DNA of 30,265 bases from NCBI GenBank assembly GCA_002506605.1, contig DAXX01000067.1:1-30265 (forward strand), given 5' to 3'. Origin of the DNA: Thaumarchaeota archaeon UBA160 (GTDB taxonomy: Archaea; Thermoproteota; Nitrososphaeria; Conexivisphaerales; UBA164). The notes under the pieces are model-generated. The model was given only the letters and a program-made list of their open reading frames with translations, searched no databases and was not told the origin of the DNA. Of the stretch, positions 15,460 through 24,041 are shown piece after piece. The stretch's first letter is position 1. Every line of letters starts with the position of its first letter. The position numbers and the translations under genes were made by a program.

Positions 15460-16317
15460 ATGCCGGATGTAACTATAATATTTGATAGGCTAAGATGGGA
15501 GGAAAAAGAGCTGTTCGAGAAAGGCAAAGAACTAGGGCTGGATATAAACATGCTTGACGTAAAAAGCGAGCCTAAAGAGCTTACAAACTTTACTCACGAT
15601 CCTCAAATTGCAGATATAGTATTGCAAAGAACTATAAGCCACTATCGGGGTTTATACTATGCAGCTATTCTTGAAAATTACGGACATACAGTAATAAATT
15701 CATTTATAACTTCATTGCTCTGTGGCAACAAATTGCTTACAACACTTTTGCTGGCTAAAAATGGCATACCAACTCCTAAGACTTATGCTGCTTTTTCTAT
15801 GGAGTCGGCTTTAAAAGTTATTGACAAGCTTGGGTATCCTGTAGTAATTAAACCGATAGTTGGTAGCTGGGGAAGAATGATAGCTAAGATTAATGATAAA
15901 GAGCAAGCGGAATCGATTTTAGAAACTAGAGAAATGCTTACAGATCCTCAACAACAAATTTATTATATTCAAGAATATGTAAAAAGACCTCCAAGAGATA
16001 TCAGAGGAATAGTAGTAAACGGGCGCGTAATTGCCGCAATCTACAGATATCAGCCAGAAGATGATTGGAGAACAAACATAGCAAGAGGAGGAAAAGCTGA
16101 GCAGATAAAAATAGATGGAGAATTAGAGGATTTAATGATAAAAGCTTCAATGGTAGTAAATGCGAAGCTGGTCGGAGTGGATGCGATGGAAACAGAAAAC
16201 GGTTATGTAATTCATGAATTAAATAACAACTTAGAATTTCATGGCGCTTTTCAAGCTACAGGGATTGATATAGCTAAAGAAATAATGTTGTACGTTAAGG
16301 AGCTGGTGAAAAACTAA
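15460..16317 (+). CDS. argX: Glutamate--LysW ligase ArgX (RimK/LysX family)
   Basis: ATP-grasp ligase that attaches an amino acid to the C-terminal glutamate of LysW. ATP-grasp landmarks are VVIKPIVGSWGRM (about 128-140), YYIQEYVKRPPRDIRG (about 168-183), RTNIARGGKA (about 204-213) and HELNNNLEF (252-260). In the specificity loop after HELNN it reads EFHGAFQATG (259-268). In the family, glutamate-specific ArgX proteins tend to carry this HG..xxATG type, while aminoadipate-specific LysX proteins carry KNSVxxTG. The adjacent argG/argH agree with ArgX. A second paralogue at 21031, next to homocitrate synthase, carries the LysX type. Assignment rests on this motif and context. Its TAA overlaps the lysY ATG by one base. 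Confidence 0.82.
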   Translation: MPDVTIIFDRLRWEEKELFEKGKELGLDINMLDVKSEPKELTNFTHDPQIADIVLQRTISHYRGLYYAAILENYGHTVINSFITSLLCGNKLLTTLLLAKNGIPTPKTYAAFSMESALKVIDKLGYPVVIKPIVGSWGRMIAKINDKEQAESILETREMLTDPQQQIYYIQEYVKRPPRDIRGIVVNGRVIAAIYRYQPEDDWRTNIARGGKAEQIKIDGELEDLMIKASMVVNAKLVGVDAMETENGYVIHELNNNLEFHGAFQATGIDIAKEIMLYVKELVKN

Positions 16318-17366
16318 TGACCAAAGTTTCAATAATAGGAGCTTCAGGATATGTTGGCGGAGAACTTATAAGAATTCTTGTAAAGCATCCAAATATAGAA
16401 TTTGCATCTCTAACTTCTAGACAGTATGCTGGAGAATATGTTCATAAAGTTCATCCAAACCTAAAGGGTATACTAAATATGAGGTTCACAGGCGAAGATC
16501 CTGTTACAGCAGCTTCAAAAGCAGACTTGGTTTTTCTAGCATTGCCTCATAAAGCGTCTGTAAAGGTCGTGCCGGAGATAATAAAATTGGGCGTAAAAGT
16601 AATCGACATGAGCGCTGATTTTAGGCTGAAAGATCCTGAACAGTACAAGATCTGGTATAACTATGAGCATCCCTATCCGGATTTGTTAAAAAAATTTGTC
16701 TACGGTCTTCCTGAGCTTCATAGAGAAGAGCTTAAAAACGCAAATTATGTTTCGGCTCCTGGTTGTATGGCTACATCATCTATAATAAGTTTAGCGCCTC
16801 TTTACAGATACATTGGCGATGTCCCGATAATAGTCGATGCAAAGATAGGTTCTTCAGGAGCTGGCGGAAAACCCTCCTTGTCAACGCACTATTCTGAAAG
16901 GTATGGAGTGATAAGGCCTTATAAGCCGGCTGGCCACAGACACGCTGCTGAGATAGAACAGGAAATCAGCAAGCTGGCTGGTAAAAAATTAAAAGTCGGA
17001 ATGAGCGCGCATGCAGTAAACATAGTTAGAGGCATACTGACCACATCGCATGTTATTACAGATCAGCAGGTAACTGTTCAAGAACTATGGAGGGCCTATA
17101 GGGAGTTTTATAAGAACGAGCCTTTTGTAAGATTTATGATGGATAAAACAGGCATTTACAAATACCCTGATCCAAAAGTAGTAGTTGGTTCAAACTTTGC
17201 TGATGTTGGTTTTGATGTCGACGCGCACTCAAGCCGAATAATAGCTCTAGGAGCTATTGACAATTTGATAAAGGGCGCTGCTGGAAGTGCCGTCCAATCT
17301 ATGAATTTAATGCTTGGATTGGATGAAAGGCTAGGCCTTGACGCTCCGGCAATACATCCGGTGTAG
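16317..17366 (+). CDS. lysY: LysW-gamma-L-aminoadipyl/glutamyl-6(5)-phosphate reductase
   Basis: NADPH-dependent reductase of the ArgC family; reduces LysW-bound aminoadipyl phosphate or glutamyl phosphate to the semialdehyde. The nucleotide-binding GASGYVGGELIR is at 8-19, and the catalytic cysteine is C150 in SAPGCMATSS; GSSGAGGKPS and AHAVNIVRGI follow. At 349 residues it has the family length. One copy serves both pathways, as there is no second argC-like gene in the window. It starts at ATG 16317, overlapping the argX stop, and ends 5 nt before lysZ. Confidence 0.94.
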   Translation: MTKVSIIGASGYVGGELIRILVKHPNIEFASLTSRQYAGEYVHKVHPNLKGILNMRFTGEDPVTAASKADLVFLALPHKASVKVVPEIIKLGVKVIDMSADFRLKDPEQYKIWYNYEHPYPDLLKKFVYGLPELHREELKNANYVSAPGCMATSSIISLAPLYRYIGDVPIIVDAKIGSSGAGGKPSLSTHYSERYGVIRPYKPAGHRHAAEIEQEISKLAGKKLKVGMSAHAVNIVRGILTTSHVITDQQVTVQELWRAYREFYKNEPFVRFMMDKTGIYKYPDPKVVVGSNFADVGFDVDAHSSRIIALGAIDNLIKGAAGSAVQSMNLMLGLDERLGLDAPAIHPV

Positions 17367-17371
17367 AAACC

Positions 17372-18178
17372 ATGAATCAAATAGCAGTAATAAAAATTGG
17401 AGGAAGCTTGATTTCAGAAGGCGAATACATAAACGTTTTGAACGACATAAAAAATTCAGGATTACAAAATATTATACTAGTTCACGGTGGGGGAAATGAG
17501 GTCAGTAAAATGCAGAAAGCTCTCGGAAAGGAACCGGTTTTTGTAACATCCCCTGAAGGTATTAGAAGTAGATATACAGACTTGGAAACTCTTGAAATAT
17601 TTAACATGGTTATGAGAAACATAGGCACTAAAATAGCATCGCATTTGAACTCTTTGGGTTTCAAAGCCATTAACATTTCTGGAGTAGATGCTTCTTTTAT
17701 TAAGGCTGAAAGGAAAAAGAAACTTATAATAATTGACGAAAAAGGTAGAAGAAGGGTTATAGAGGGAGGGTATACGGGAAGGATAAAAGAAGTTGATGAA
17801 TCGTTTTTAAAAAACCTACTAAACTTGGGGCTTATTCCCGTTGTTAGCCCGATAGCTTCAGGTTATGAGGGAGAAATACTAAACGTAGATGGTGACCGCG
17901 GGGCATCAGCCATTGCAAGATCTGTAGGCGCCTCTAAATTGATAATATTTACAAACGTTGAAGGCGTCATAATCGATGGAAAGGTTTTAGATAAACTAAG
18001 CTTGAGCGAAGCAAAAGAAACATTAAAAAAAGTTGGACCAGGGATGGATAAGAAGCTTTTAGCGTGTATAGAAGCCGTTGAAAACGGCGTTGAAATTGGC
18101 TTAATAGCATCAGGAAAGAAAGATAAGCCTGTTGAAGCGGCATTAAAAGGCATAGGGACAAAGGTGGTCAAAGAATGA
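17372..18178 (+). CDS. lysZ: LysW-aminoadipate/glutamate kinase
   Basis: Amino-acid kinase of the ArgB family; phosphorylates the side-chain carboxylate of LysW-bound aminoadipate or glutamate. VIKIGGSLIS at the N-terminus (about 6-15) and LVHGGGNEVSK (about 37-47) form the nucleotide and substrate loops; ILNVDGDRGASAIARSVGA and FTNVEGVI follow in the C-terminal half. Length 268, normal. The ATG is 5 nt after the lysY stop, and the TGA overlaps the lysJ start (ATGA at 18175). Confidence 0.94.
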   Translation: MNQIAVIKIGGSLISEGEYINVLNDIKNSGLQNIILVHGGGNEVSKMQKALGKEPVFVTSPEGIRSRYTDLETLEIFNMVMRNIGTKIASHLNSLGFKAINISGVDASFIKAERKKKLIIIDEKGRRRVIEGGYTGRIKEVDESFLKNLLNLGLIPVVSPIASGYEGEILNVDGDRGASAIARSVGASKLIIFTNVEGVIIDGKVLDKLSLSEAKETLKKVGPGMDKKLLACIEAVENGVEIGLIASGKKDKPVEAALKGIGTKVVKE

Positions 18179-19344
18179 GCGCTACCGAGGATTTGAGAAT
18201 GCTAAACACTTTTCAGAGGTATGGAATAAAAGTAATAAAAGGAGAAGGAGCTTATGTGTGGGACGATAGCGGCAAAAGATACTTGGACTTTATGCAGGGG
18301 TTTGGTGTTGGAATACTCGGTCATAAAAACCAAGCTATTATCAAAGCCATATATGATCAGTTAAATCAACTTGATATATGTCATGGATCATTATATAATG
18401 ATGCGAGAGAAAGATTTTTAGAAGAGTTTTTCAGGATAGCTCCTAAGTCTTTAAGTAGAGCGTTTCTGAGCAACAGCGGAGCAGAAGCTATAGAGCTTGC
18501 GTTAAAGCTTGCGAGAAAGTACACGGGCAAAAAAGGGTTCATATCTTTTACAGGCGCCTATCATGGTAAGACATTTGGAGCCCTTTCTGTAACATATTCA
18601 GAAAAGTACAAAGAAGGATTTGGGCCTCTGCTAGAGCCGGTAAGGTTTTTAAAATACGGTGACGTAAACGAACTGAACTTAGCAGACTTTAGCGATATAG
18701 CAGGGGTTATAGTCGAACCAATTCAAGGAGAATCTGGCATAATAATACCTCCAGATGACTTCCTTCCTACTCTTAGGGAATTAACTGAGAAAAAAGGGGT
18801 ACCTTTAATAATAGATGAAATACAATCAGGTATGGGGAGAACTGGCAAGTGGTGGGCGCATCAACACTGGAACATACAGCCTGATATAATGACAGCAGGA
18901 AAAGGAATAGGCGGCGGCATACCTATGGGCGTTACTGCAGTAAGAGAAGACATAGCTTCTGTAATAAAAGTAGGAGAACACAGCAGCACAATGGGCGGCA
19001 ATCCTATAGCTTCAGCTGCAGGGGCTGCTACAATAAAGGAAGTTGAAAAGCTTTTAGCCGATATACCGACTAAAGGTGAAAATTTTATGAAGGGCTTGAG
19101 AAAACTAAACAGCCATACTGTTAAGGAAGTCAGAGGAAAAGGTTTGATGATAGCATTAGACTTAAGGATAAGGTTCAAGGATGTGCTTTTTGCTCAGCTA
19201 AAAAACGGCCTCATATCTCTCTATTCGGGTCTTACAGTCTTGAGGTATCTTCCTCCTTACATCATTACTCAAAATGATATAGATAACGCGCTATCAATAA
19301 TCGAAAAAAGTCTTATGGAAATCGATAGTAAAAGGTTTATTTAG
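18175..19344 (+). CDS. lysJ: LysW-gamma-L-lysine/ornithine aminotransferase
   Basis: PLP-dependent class III aminotransferase (ArgD family) that converts LysW-bound semialdehyde to LysW-lysine or LysW-ornithine. The phosphate-binding SNSGAEAIELALKLAR is at about 99-114, the aspartate motif LIIDEIQSGMGRTG at 211-224, and the Schiff-base lysine is K243 in MTAGKGIGGG. Length 389, family-normal. It overlaps lysZ by 4 nt and is the last gene of the argG-led operon; the following regulator lysM has its own TATA box. Confidence 0.94.
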   Translation: MSATEDLRMLNTFQRYGIKVIKGEGAYVWDDSGKRYLDFMQGFGVGILGHKNQAIIKAIYDQLNQLDICHGSLYNDARERFLEEFFRIAPKSLSRAFLSNSGAEAIELALKLARKYTGKKGFISFTGAYHGKTFGALSVTYSEKYKEGFGPLLEPVRFLKYGDVNELNLADFSDIAGVIVEPIQGESGIIIPPDDFLPTLRELTEKKGVPLIIDEIQSGMGRTGKWWAHQHWNIQPDIMTAGKGIGGGIPMGVTAVREDIASVIKVGEHSSTMGGNPIASAAGAATIKEVEKLLADIPTKGENFMKGLRKLNSHTVKEVRGKGLMIALDLRIRFKDVLFAQLKNGLISLYSGLTVLRYLPPYIITQNDIDNALSIIEKSLMEIDSKRFI

Positions 19345-19347
19345 AAA

Positions 19348-19357
19348 CTTTTTTAAG
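19348..19357 (+). promoter_or_regulatory. TATA-like box of lysM
   Basis: CTTTTTTAAG is centred about 27 nt before the lysM ATG at 19380 and no Shine-Dalgarno sequence precedes the ATG, so lysM is probably transcribed separately as a leaderless mRNA. Confidence 0.45.
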
Positions 19358-19379
19358 CTCTTGCTGCCGATATAGTGAT

Positions 19380-19790
19380 ATGGATGAAATAGACCTTAGG
19401 TTATTGGAACTTTTAAAAGAAGATGGCAGGGCTTCATATATTGACCTAGGTAAACAGCTGAACCTTTCAGAAGCAGCCGTAAGGAGAAGGGTAAAAAAAT
19501 TAGTTGATGATGGAATAATAAAGAAGTTTACAATTGAAATTAAAGAAAGAGAAAGAGCCATGGCTTTAACTTTGCTTTCAACATCTCCAAATATACCTAC
19601 TTATGAGGTAGCGGCAAATATATCAAAAATAAAAGGCGTCGAAAAAGTTTACGAAATAACAGGCCAGTATGACATAGCTGTTTTAATATCAGCTCCGAGT
19701 ATAGCAGAAGTGAACAAGGTTATAGACGATATTAGAAAAGCTAACGGCGTAATTAATACTAATACCGTCATAATTCTTAGAGAGCTTTAA
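19380..19790 (+). CDS. lysM: Lrp/AsnC-family transcriptional regulator LysM
   Basis: 136 residues with the Lrp layout: an N-terminal winged helix (IDLRLLELLKEDGRASYIDL, then a recognition helix with LSEAAVRRRVKKLVDDGII, about 4-42) and a C-terminal RAM ligand-binding domain (ALTLLSTSPN... YEITGQYDIAVLISA). In Sulfolobus, LysM is the Lrp-type activator of the lys cluster and responds to lysine. Its place here between lysJ and homocitrate synthase supports the same role. The gene is flanked on both sides by TATA boxes. Confidence 0.85.
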   Translation: MDEIDLRLLELLKEDGRASYIDLGKQLNLSEAAVRRRVKKLVDDGIIKKFTIEIKERERAMALTLLSTSPNIPTYEVAANISKIKGVEKVYEITGQYDIAVLISAPSIAEVNKVIDDIRKANGVINTNTVIILREL

Positions 19791-19807
19791 TATTTTTTAA
19801 CGAAAAA

Positions 19808-19837
19808 CGTTATAAAGTAAAGCGTTATAACCTCCTT
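19808..19837 (+). promoter_or_regulatory. Homocitrate synthase promoter with tandem CGTTATAA repeat
   Basis: CGTTATAA occurs at 19808-19815 and again at 19823-19830, 15 nt apart. The first contains the TATA box about 25 nt before the ATG at 19838. The second covers the region just upstream of the expected transcription start and would block initiation if bound. LysM or the ACT-domain protein could act here; this is inference. Confidence 0.5.
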
Positions 19838-21034
19838 ATGCAAGACGAATTAAGAGACGTTTTAGAAGAAAGTTTAGGGTTCGCACAAATATATAACGGA
19901 GGTTTTTTTAATAAAAAGGTGAAGATTCTTGATTCTACGTTGCGCGAAGGAGAACAGGCTCCAGGCATATCTTTTACAAAAAGGCAGAGGTTACAGATAG
20001 GATGGATGCTAGATTATTTTGGAGTAAATTCTATAGAGATTTCTCCGGTTGTTTCCGATTCGCATTTTGAATCCTGTAAAGAGCTTGTAAAAGCTAAGCT
20101 CAGCGCAACCATAGTGGCTCATGGAAGGGCACTAAAAGAAGATATAGACGTTGCGTTAAGGTGTGACGCGTCGTTTTATGCTATGTACCACTCTGTTTCT
20201 GACATACATTTAAAGTACAAATTAAATGTTTCAAGAGAAGAAGCCTTAAATAGAACTCTTACGGCGCTTGACTATGCAAAGTCTCATGGGCTTCAAGTGA
20301 GGGTCACGTTGGAAGACGCTAGCCGAGCAGACCCAACATATTTGAGAGATTTTGCAAGATCTCTTTATGAAGCAAACGTGGACAGATTAAGCATACCGGA
20401 TACAGTGGGAGCCATGAAACCTAGCGGTATGTACAGGCTAGTAAAAAGTGTAAAAGAGGTCGCTCCGGTACCGATCGACGTTCACTGCCATAACGATATG
20501 GGTCTTTCCCTTGCAAATGCGCTTGCTGGATATGAAGCAGGAGCAGATCAGGTTCATACTACAATTGGAGGGCTTGGCGAAAGGACAGGCATAACAGATT
20601 TGGCCCAATTTGTGCTAGCGCTTTATGTTCTATATGGTGTAAAATTGGACGTTAGGTACGAAATGCTAAACGATGTTTATAAGGTACTGGAAGAGTACAT
20701 AGATTACAAAATACCTCCGAATCAACCTATAATGGGTGAAAACGCCTACAAACACAAAGCCGGTACACATATAGCTGCAATTTTGAACAACGCCATAGCT
20801 TATGAGCTGGTTACACCTGAGTTCTTAGGAAAAAAGAGAAAAATAGTATTTAGCGAACTCATAGGTAAAAACGGGGCATCTTTCCTTCTTAAGGTTTTAG
20901 GGGTAGAAAGCGATGAGGCTTTAGCAAAAATGGTAGCGCACGGTGTTAAAAGCCTCCAAATGGGCGATCTTTTTGAGCTAGAGCTCAATAATGAAATAAA
21001 GCAAAGAATTTTAGCTTCTGGTGAAAGAAAATGA
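19838..21034 (+). CDS. Homocitrate synthase
   Basis: Condenses acetyl-CoA with 2-oxoglutarate to homocitrate, the committed step of the aminoadipate route to lysine. It belongs to the HMGL-like/isopropylmalate synthase family. LDSTLREGEQAPG at 31-43 carries the metal and substrate residues (D32, R36, E37), and the metal-binding histidines are in HCHNDMG at 216-222. IGGLGERTG and GENAYKHKAGTH follow. 398 residues, without the large C-terminal regulatory domain of isopropylmalate synthase. Homocitrate rather than citramalate or isopropylmalate synthase is inferred from the overlap with lysX (ATGA at 21031) and from lysK. Homoaconitase and homoisocitrate dehydrogenase genes are not in the window. 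Confidence 0.9.
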   Translation: MQDELRDVLEESLGFAQIYNGGFFNKKVKILDSTLREGEQAPGISFTKRQRLQIGWMLDYFGVNSIEISPVVSDSHFESCKELVKAKLSATIVAHGRALKEDIDVALRCDASFYAMYHSVSDIHLKYKLNVSREEALNRTLTALDYAKSHGLQVRVTLEDASRADPTYLRDFARSLYEANVDRLSIPDTVGAMKPSGMYRLVKSVKEVAPVPIDVHCHNDMGLSLANALAGYEAGADQVHTTIGGLGERTGITDLAQFVLALYVLYGVKLDVRYEMLNDVYKVLEEYIDYKIPPNQPIMGENAYKHKAGTHIAAILNNAIAYELVTPEFLGKKRKIVFSELIGKNGASFLLKVLGVESDEALAKMVAHGVKSLQMGDLFELELNNEIKQRILASGERK

Positions 21035-21879
21035 AGATAACAATACTTCATGATCTCATAAGATGGGAAGAGAAAGCGCTCTATCAAGCTTCTTTAAAAA
21101 GAGGCCTTGAGGTTAGCCTCATAGATATAAAAGATGAACATTTTGATATAACCAAAGATTATGATAGCAAGTTTGGAGAAGTTGCATTGCAAAGGACAAC
21201 TAGCTACTACAAAGGGCTTCACAGCGCGGCTATAGTAGAAAGCTTGGGGGTGAAGGTAATAAACAATTCGCAGATCCTCATGATAACAGGTAATAAGCTT
21301 TTTACAACAGTAAAACTAAAAGAGAACAATGTGCCAACGCCTAGAACTATAGTGGCATTTTCTCCTGAAAAAGCTATAGAAGCGTTTAAAGAGCTCGGCG
21401 AAAAAGCTGTTATAAAACCTGTTGTAGGATCGTGGGGAAGAATGGTGGCGTTGCTTGACAGCTATTATTCAGCAAAAGCGGTATTTGAAGAACGCGAGTA
21501 TATGGATCCTATATACCAAGTTTATTATTTGCAAGAATACGTGAAGAGGCCTCCTAGAGATATAAGGGCATTTGTAGTTGGCGATCAAGTAATTGCCGCA
21601 ATTTACAGGAATCAAGCCGCTGGAGACTTCAGAACGAATACAGCGCTAGGTGGAAAAGCCGAAAACTGCCCCATAACCAAAGAGATAGAAGATCTTGCTT
21701 TAAGAGCAGCAAAAGCTATAGGAGATGGTGTTTACGGCGTGGACATGATGGAAACAGAAAAAGGTATTGTTGTGCATGAGGTAAACGGAACTGTTGAATT
21801 TAAGAATTCGGTTTCTGTAACTGGAGTTGATATACCAGATAAGATAGTCGAATACGCCACAGAGGTAGCTAAAAGGTGA
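21031..21879 (+). CDS. lysX: Aminoadipate--LysW ligase LysX
   Basis: ATP-grasp ligase that joins 2-aminoadipate to the C-terminal glutamate of LysW, starting the protected half of lysine synthesis. 282 residues, clearly paralogous with ArgX at 15460. ATP-grasp motifs are VIKPVVGSWGRM (127-138), YYLQEYVKRPPRDIRA (165-180), RTNTALGGKA (201-210) and HEVNGTVEF (249-257). The loop after this reads EFKNSVSVTG (256-265), the form typical of aminoadipate-specific LysX. It overlaps homocitrate synthase upstream and lysK downstream by 4 nt each, tying it to lysine rather than arginine. Confidence 0.88.
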   Translation: MKITILHDLIRWEEKALYQASLKRGLEVSLIDIKDEHFDITKDYDSKFGEVALQRTTSYYKGLHSAAIVESLGVKVINNSQILMITGNKLFTTVKLKENNVPTPRTIVAFSPEKAIEAFKELGEKAVIKPVVGSWGRMVALLDSYYSAKAVFEEREYMDPIYQVYYLQEYVKRPPRDIRAFVVGDQVIAAIYRNQAAGDFRTNTALGGKAENCPITKEIEDLALRAAKAIGDGVYGVDMMETEKGIVVHEVNGTVEFKNSVSVTGVDIPDKIVEYATEVAKR

Positions 21880-22934
21880 ATTTTCCAGATCCTGTGGTTT
21901 TTCTTCTTGAAGCTTTAAAAATATACTCGCCTTCTACTAAAGAATCAGAAATTTCTAACTTCATATATAATTATATAAAGTCAATCGGATATAACGACGT
22001 ATCACAAGATAAAGCGGAAAATGTGATCTTAAAAGTAAAGGACGGTTCGCCAAAAGTGTACATGATAGGCCATATGGATACAGTCCCTGGTGAGCTACCC
22101 GTATTTTATGATGGAAACAATATTTATGGTAGAGGCGCAGTTGACGCCAAATCATCTCTTTCGGCACTTCTTCACGCTGCAATAAATTTAAAGGATGTTC
22201 CGTGTGGTATAAAATTTATTGCCGTAACAGATGAAGAGCGTTTGAGCGAAGGCATGAATGAAATAATTAAACATGAAGAAAAACCAGATTACGCCATATT
22301 TGGCGAGCCAACAGGAATAAATAACGTGGCAGTAAGTTATAAAGGGAGGTTGCTAGCCAAGCTTAACTTTAAAGCAAAGCCGTATCATTCGTCTTCACCT
22401 ATCGAAGAGAAAACAGCCTTTGAATTAATGATTGAAAAAATAAATGAAATACAAAACAAAGTAAGAGGACTTAACGCTAACGTTACTTCATATTTCGACA
22501 GTATAACAGCGCAGGTTGTTCAGTGCGGTTGCGGCGACTCTACTAATAAAACTCCAGCAGATGCGTTTGTATACATTGATATAAGAGTTCCTCCAAAGTT
22601 TAACACATTTGACCTTGAAAAAATTTTGCTTGGCGATAACTATCAAATAGAAGATAGGCTTGAACCTTTCAGTACCTCCCCATCAAACGAGCTCCCGCGT
22701 TCTTTTTTTAGAGGAATATATAAAATTCTAAACGTCAAAGCTAGCTTTGTAAAAAAGCTTGGAACATGCGATGGAAATGTTTTAAGATCATATTATGAAA
22801 TCCCAATAATTGCGTATGGGCCTGGAGATTCAAAACTGTCACATACAGATCAGGAAAGGATTTCTGTGAATGAATACTTGACCGCAATAAAGGTTATAGA
22901 AGAATCCATAAGAGAACTATGTAAAAATCGTTAG
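21876..22934 (+). CDS. lysK: LysW-lysine/LysW-ornithine hydrolase
   Basis: M20-family metal-dependent carboxypeptidase-like hydrolase that releases lysine or ornithine from LysW, the last carrier-bound step. Metal-site landmarks: GHMDTVPGE at 65-73 (H66, D68), GRGAVDAKSS at 85-94 (D90), and TDEERLSEG at 118-126 (E120/E121). GEPTG follows. 352 residues, family-normal. It starts with GTG at 21876 overlapping the lysX TGA (GTGA). Last gene of the homocitrate synthase-lysX-lysK operon; a separate argE is not visible, so it probably serves both routes. Confidence 0.92.
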   Translation: MNFPDPVVFLLEALKIYSPSTKESEISNFIYNYIKSIGYNDVSQDKAENVILKVKDGSPKVYMIGHMDTVPGELPVFYDGNNIYGRGAVDAKSSLSALLHAAINLKDVPCGIKFIAVTDEERLSEGMNEIIKHEEKPDYAIFGEPTGINNVAVSYKGRLLAKLNFKAKPYHSSSPIEEKTAFELMIEKINEIQNKVRGLNANVTSYFDSITAQVVQCGCGDSTNKTPADAFVYIDIRVPPKFNTFDLEKILLGDNYQIEDRLEPFSTSPSNELPRSFFRGIYKILNVKASFVKKLGTCDGNVLRSYYEIPIIAYGPGDSKLSHTDQERISVNEYLTAIKVIEESIRELCKNR

Positions 22935-22972
22935 AAAAATATTAATTATCAGCAAATTCTTAATACTGGGAT

Positions 22973-23602
22973 TTGAAAGTAAAAGCGGTTTTCTTTGATA
23001 TGGATGGAACTTTAATTAAAGAAAACTCTTGGGATCTTATATATAAGAGCGTAGGGCTTGACACATCTCCATATCTTAAAGACTATTTGGATGGCAAAAT
23101 ATCATATGAAAAACTTGTGGAACTTGACGTTCAATATTGGAGAAAAAACGGCAAAGATGTAAACAAAAGCATGATAGAAGAGCTCACAAAAAGGATAACT
23201 ATAAGAGATGATGCGCTTATTGTATCTAGCAAGCTTAAGAAACATGGAATACATCTTGTGATGGTCACAGCTGGTCTTTATGAATTTGCAGCTCGCGTTG
23301 GCAGAGAACTCAAATTTGACCAAATATATGCGAACAAGTTTGTATACGACGAAAGGGGATTCATAAAAAAAGCAATAATAGAAGTAGAACCTTTGCATAA
23401 ATACAGATTAGTAGAAAGGTATCTAAAAGAAAAAGGCCTAACCGCTGAGGAAGCAATATCTGTAGGAGACACCATTTATGACGAAAGTATGTTCAAGGCA
23501 ACTGCACGTGGCTTTTTATTAAATGATAACTATGCTATTGTTAATCAGGAAAAACACGTGATCAAAAGTCTTACTGAACTTTTAAATTATTTAAGCCTTT
23601 AA
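22973..23602 (+). CDS. HAD-superfamily phosphatase, phosphoserine phosphatase-like
   Basis: 209 residues with the four HAD motifs: FFDMDGTLI (D9 nucleophile, D11 acid/base), VMVTAGL with the conserved Thr, a lysine in HKYRLVERYLKEKG, and SVGDTIYDESMF with two acidic residues. A helical cap of about 70 residues between motifs 1 and 2 fits subclass I, as in phosphoserine phosphatase (SerB); substrate is not determined by sequence. The start is TTG at 22973, and AAAAATATTAATTA about 31 nt upstream can serve as the TATA box. The context after lysK is compatible with amino-acid metabolism, but it lies on a separate transcript. Confidence 0.85.
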   Translation: MKVKAVFFDMDGTLIKENSWDLIYKSVGLDTSPYLKDYLDGKISYEKLVELDVQYWRKNGKDVNKSMIEELTKRITIRDDALIVSSKLKKHGIHLVMVTAGLYEFAARVGRELKFDQIYANKFVYDERGFIKKAIIEVEPLHKYRLVERYLKEKGLTAEEAISVGDTIYDESMFKATARGFLLNDNYAIVNQEKHVIKSLTELLNYLSL

Positions 23603-24041
23603 TAAACTATTCTAATTTCGACCCCAGCTCCATTTAAGCTTGAGTAAGCTTTTGTTTGCAAATAATTTACATACCTTTGTATGTGCATCTAGTGCTATAA
23701 TTTTGATGTGATAATTAGATAATCATTTAACAGAAGCTAACTGATTTTTTGTAAGATTGAGTTTAAGTTCTGTTACTTTTATAAATCAAATTATTAATAT
23801 TGGTTAAATTGCGCTTCACCTTAGTAATGCATTTCGTTCATCCCATTATAGAAACTGAACTAGCTGTAAACGTAAAAAAGGCTTGCGCGTTTCGTTAAGC
23901 TCAGCACCATAAAGCTGACAGGAACGATCCGCACCTTAACTTTTATCTGAAAATCTTATTTGACCGGCATTAGATTATTAACGTTAAAAAATTATATAAT
24001 AGCTTTTAAATTGGATTATGCTATACTAACAACAAGAAATA
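23603..24041. other. 439-nt intergenic region with two hairpins and a weak repeat copy E
   Basis: I see no credible gene. AAGCTT-GAGT-AAGCTT at 23636-23651 followed by TTTG may terminate the HAD gene. A second hairpin, ACATAC-CTTT-GTATGT, is at 23669-23684. From 23841, CCCATTATAGAAACTG resembles CCCCTTATAGAAATGC of repeat copy A (from 1284), and the following 90 nt contain GGCTTGCGCG, an AAGCT-rich part and GGAACGATCCGC that recall copies A and C. Promoter-like ATTATATAATAG (23991-24002) and TTTTAAATT (24004-24012) precede the next gene. Confidence 0.4.
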
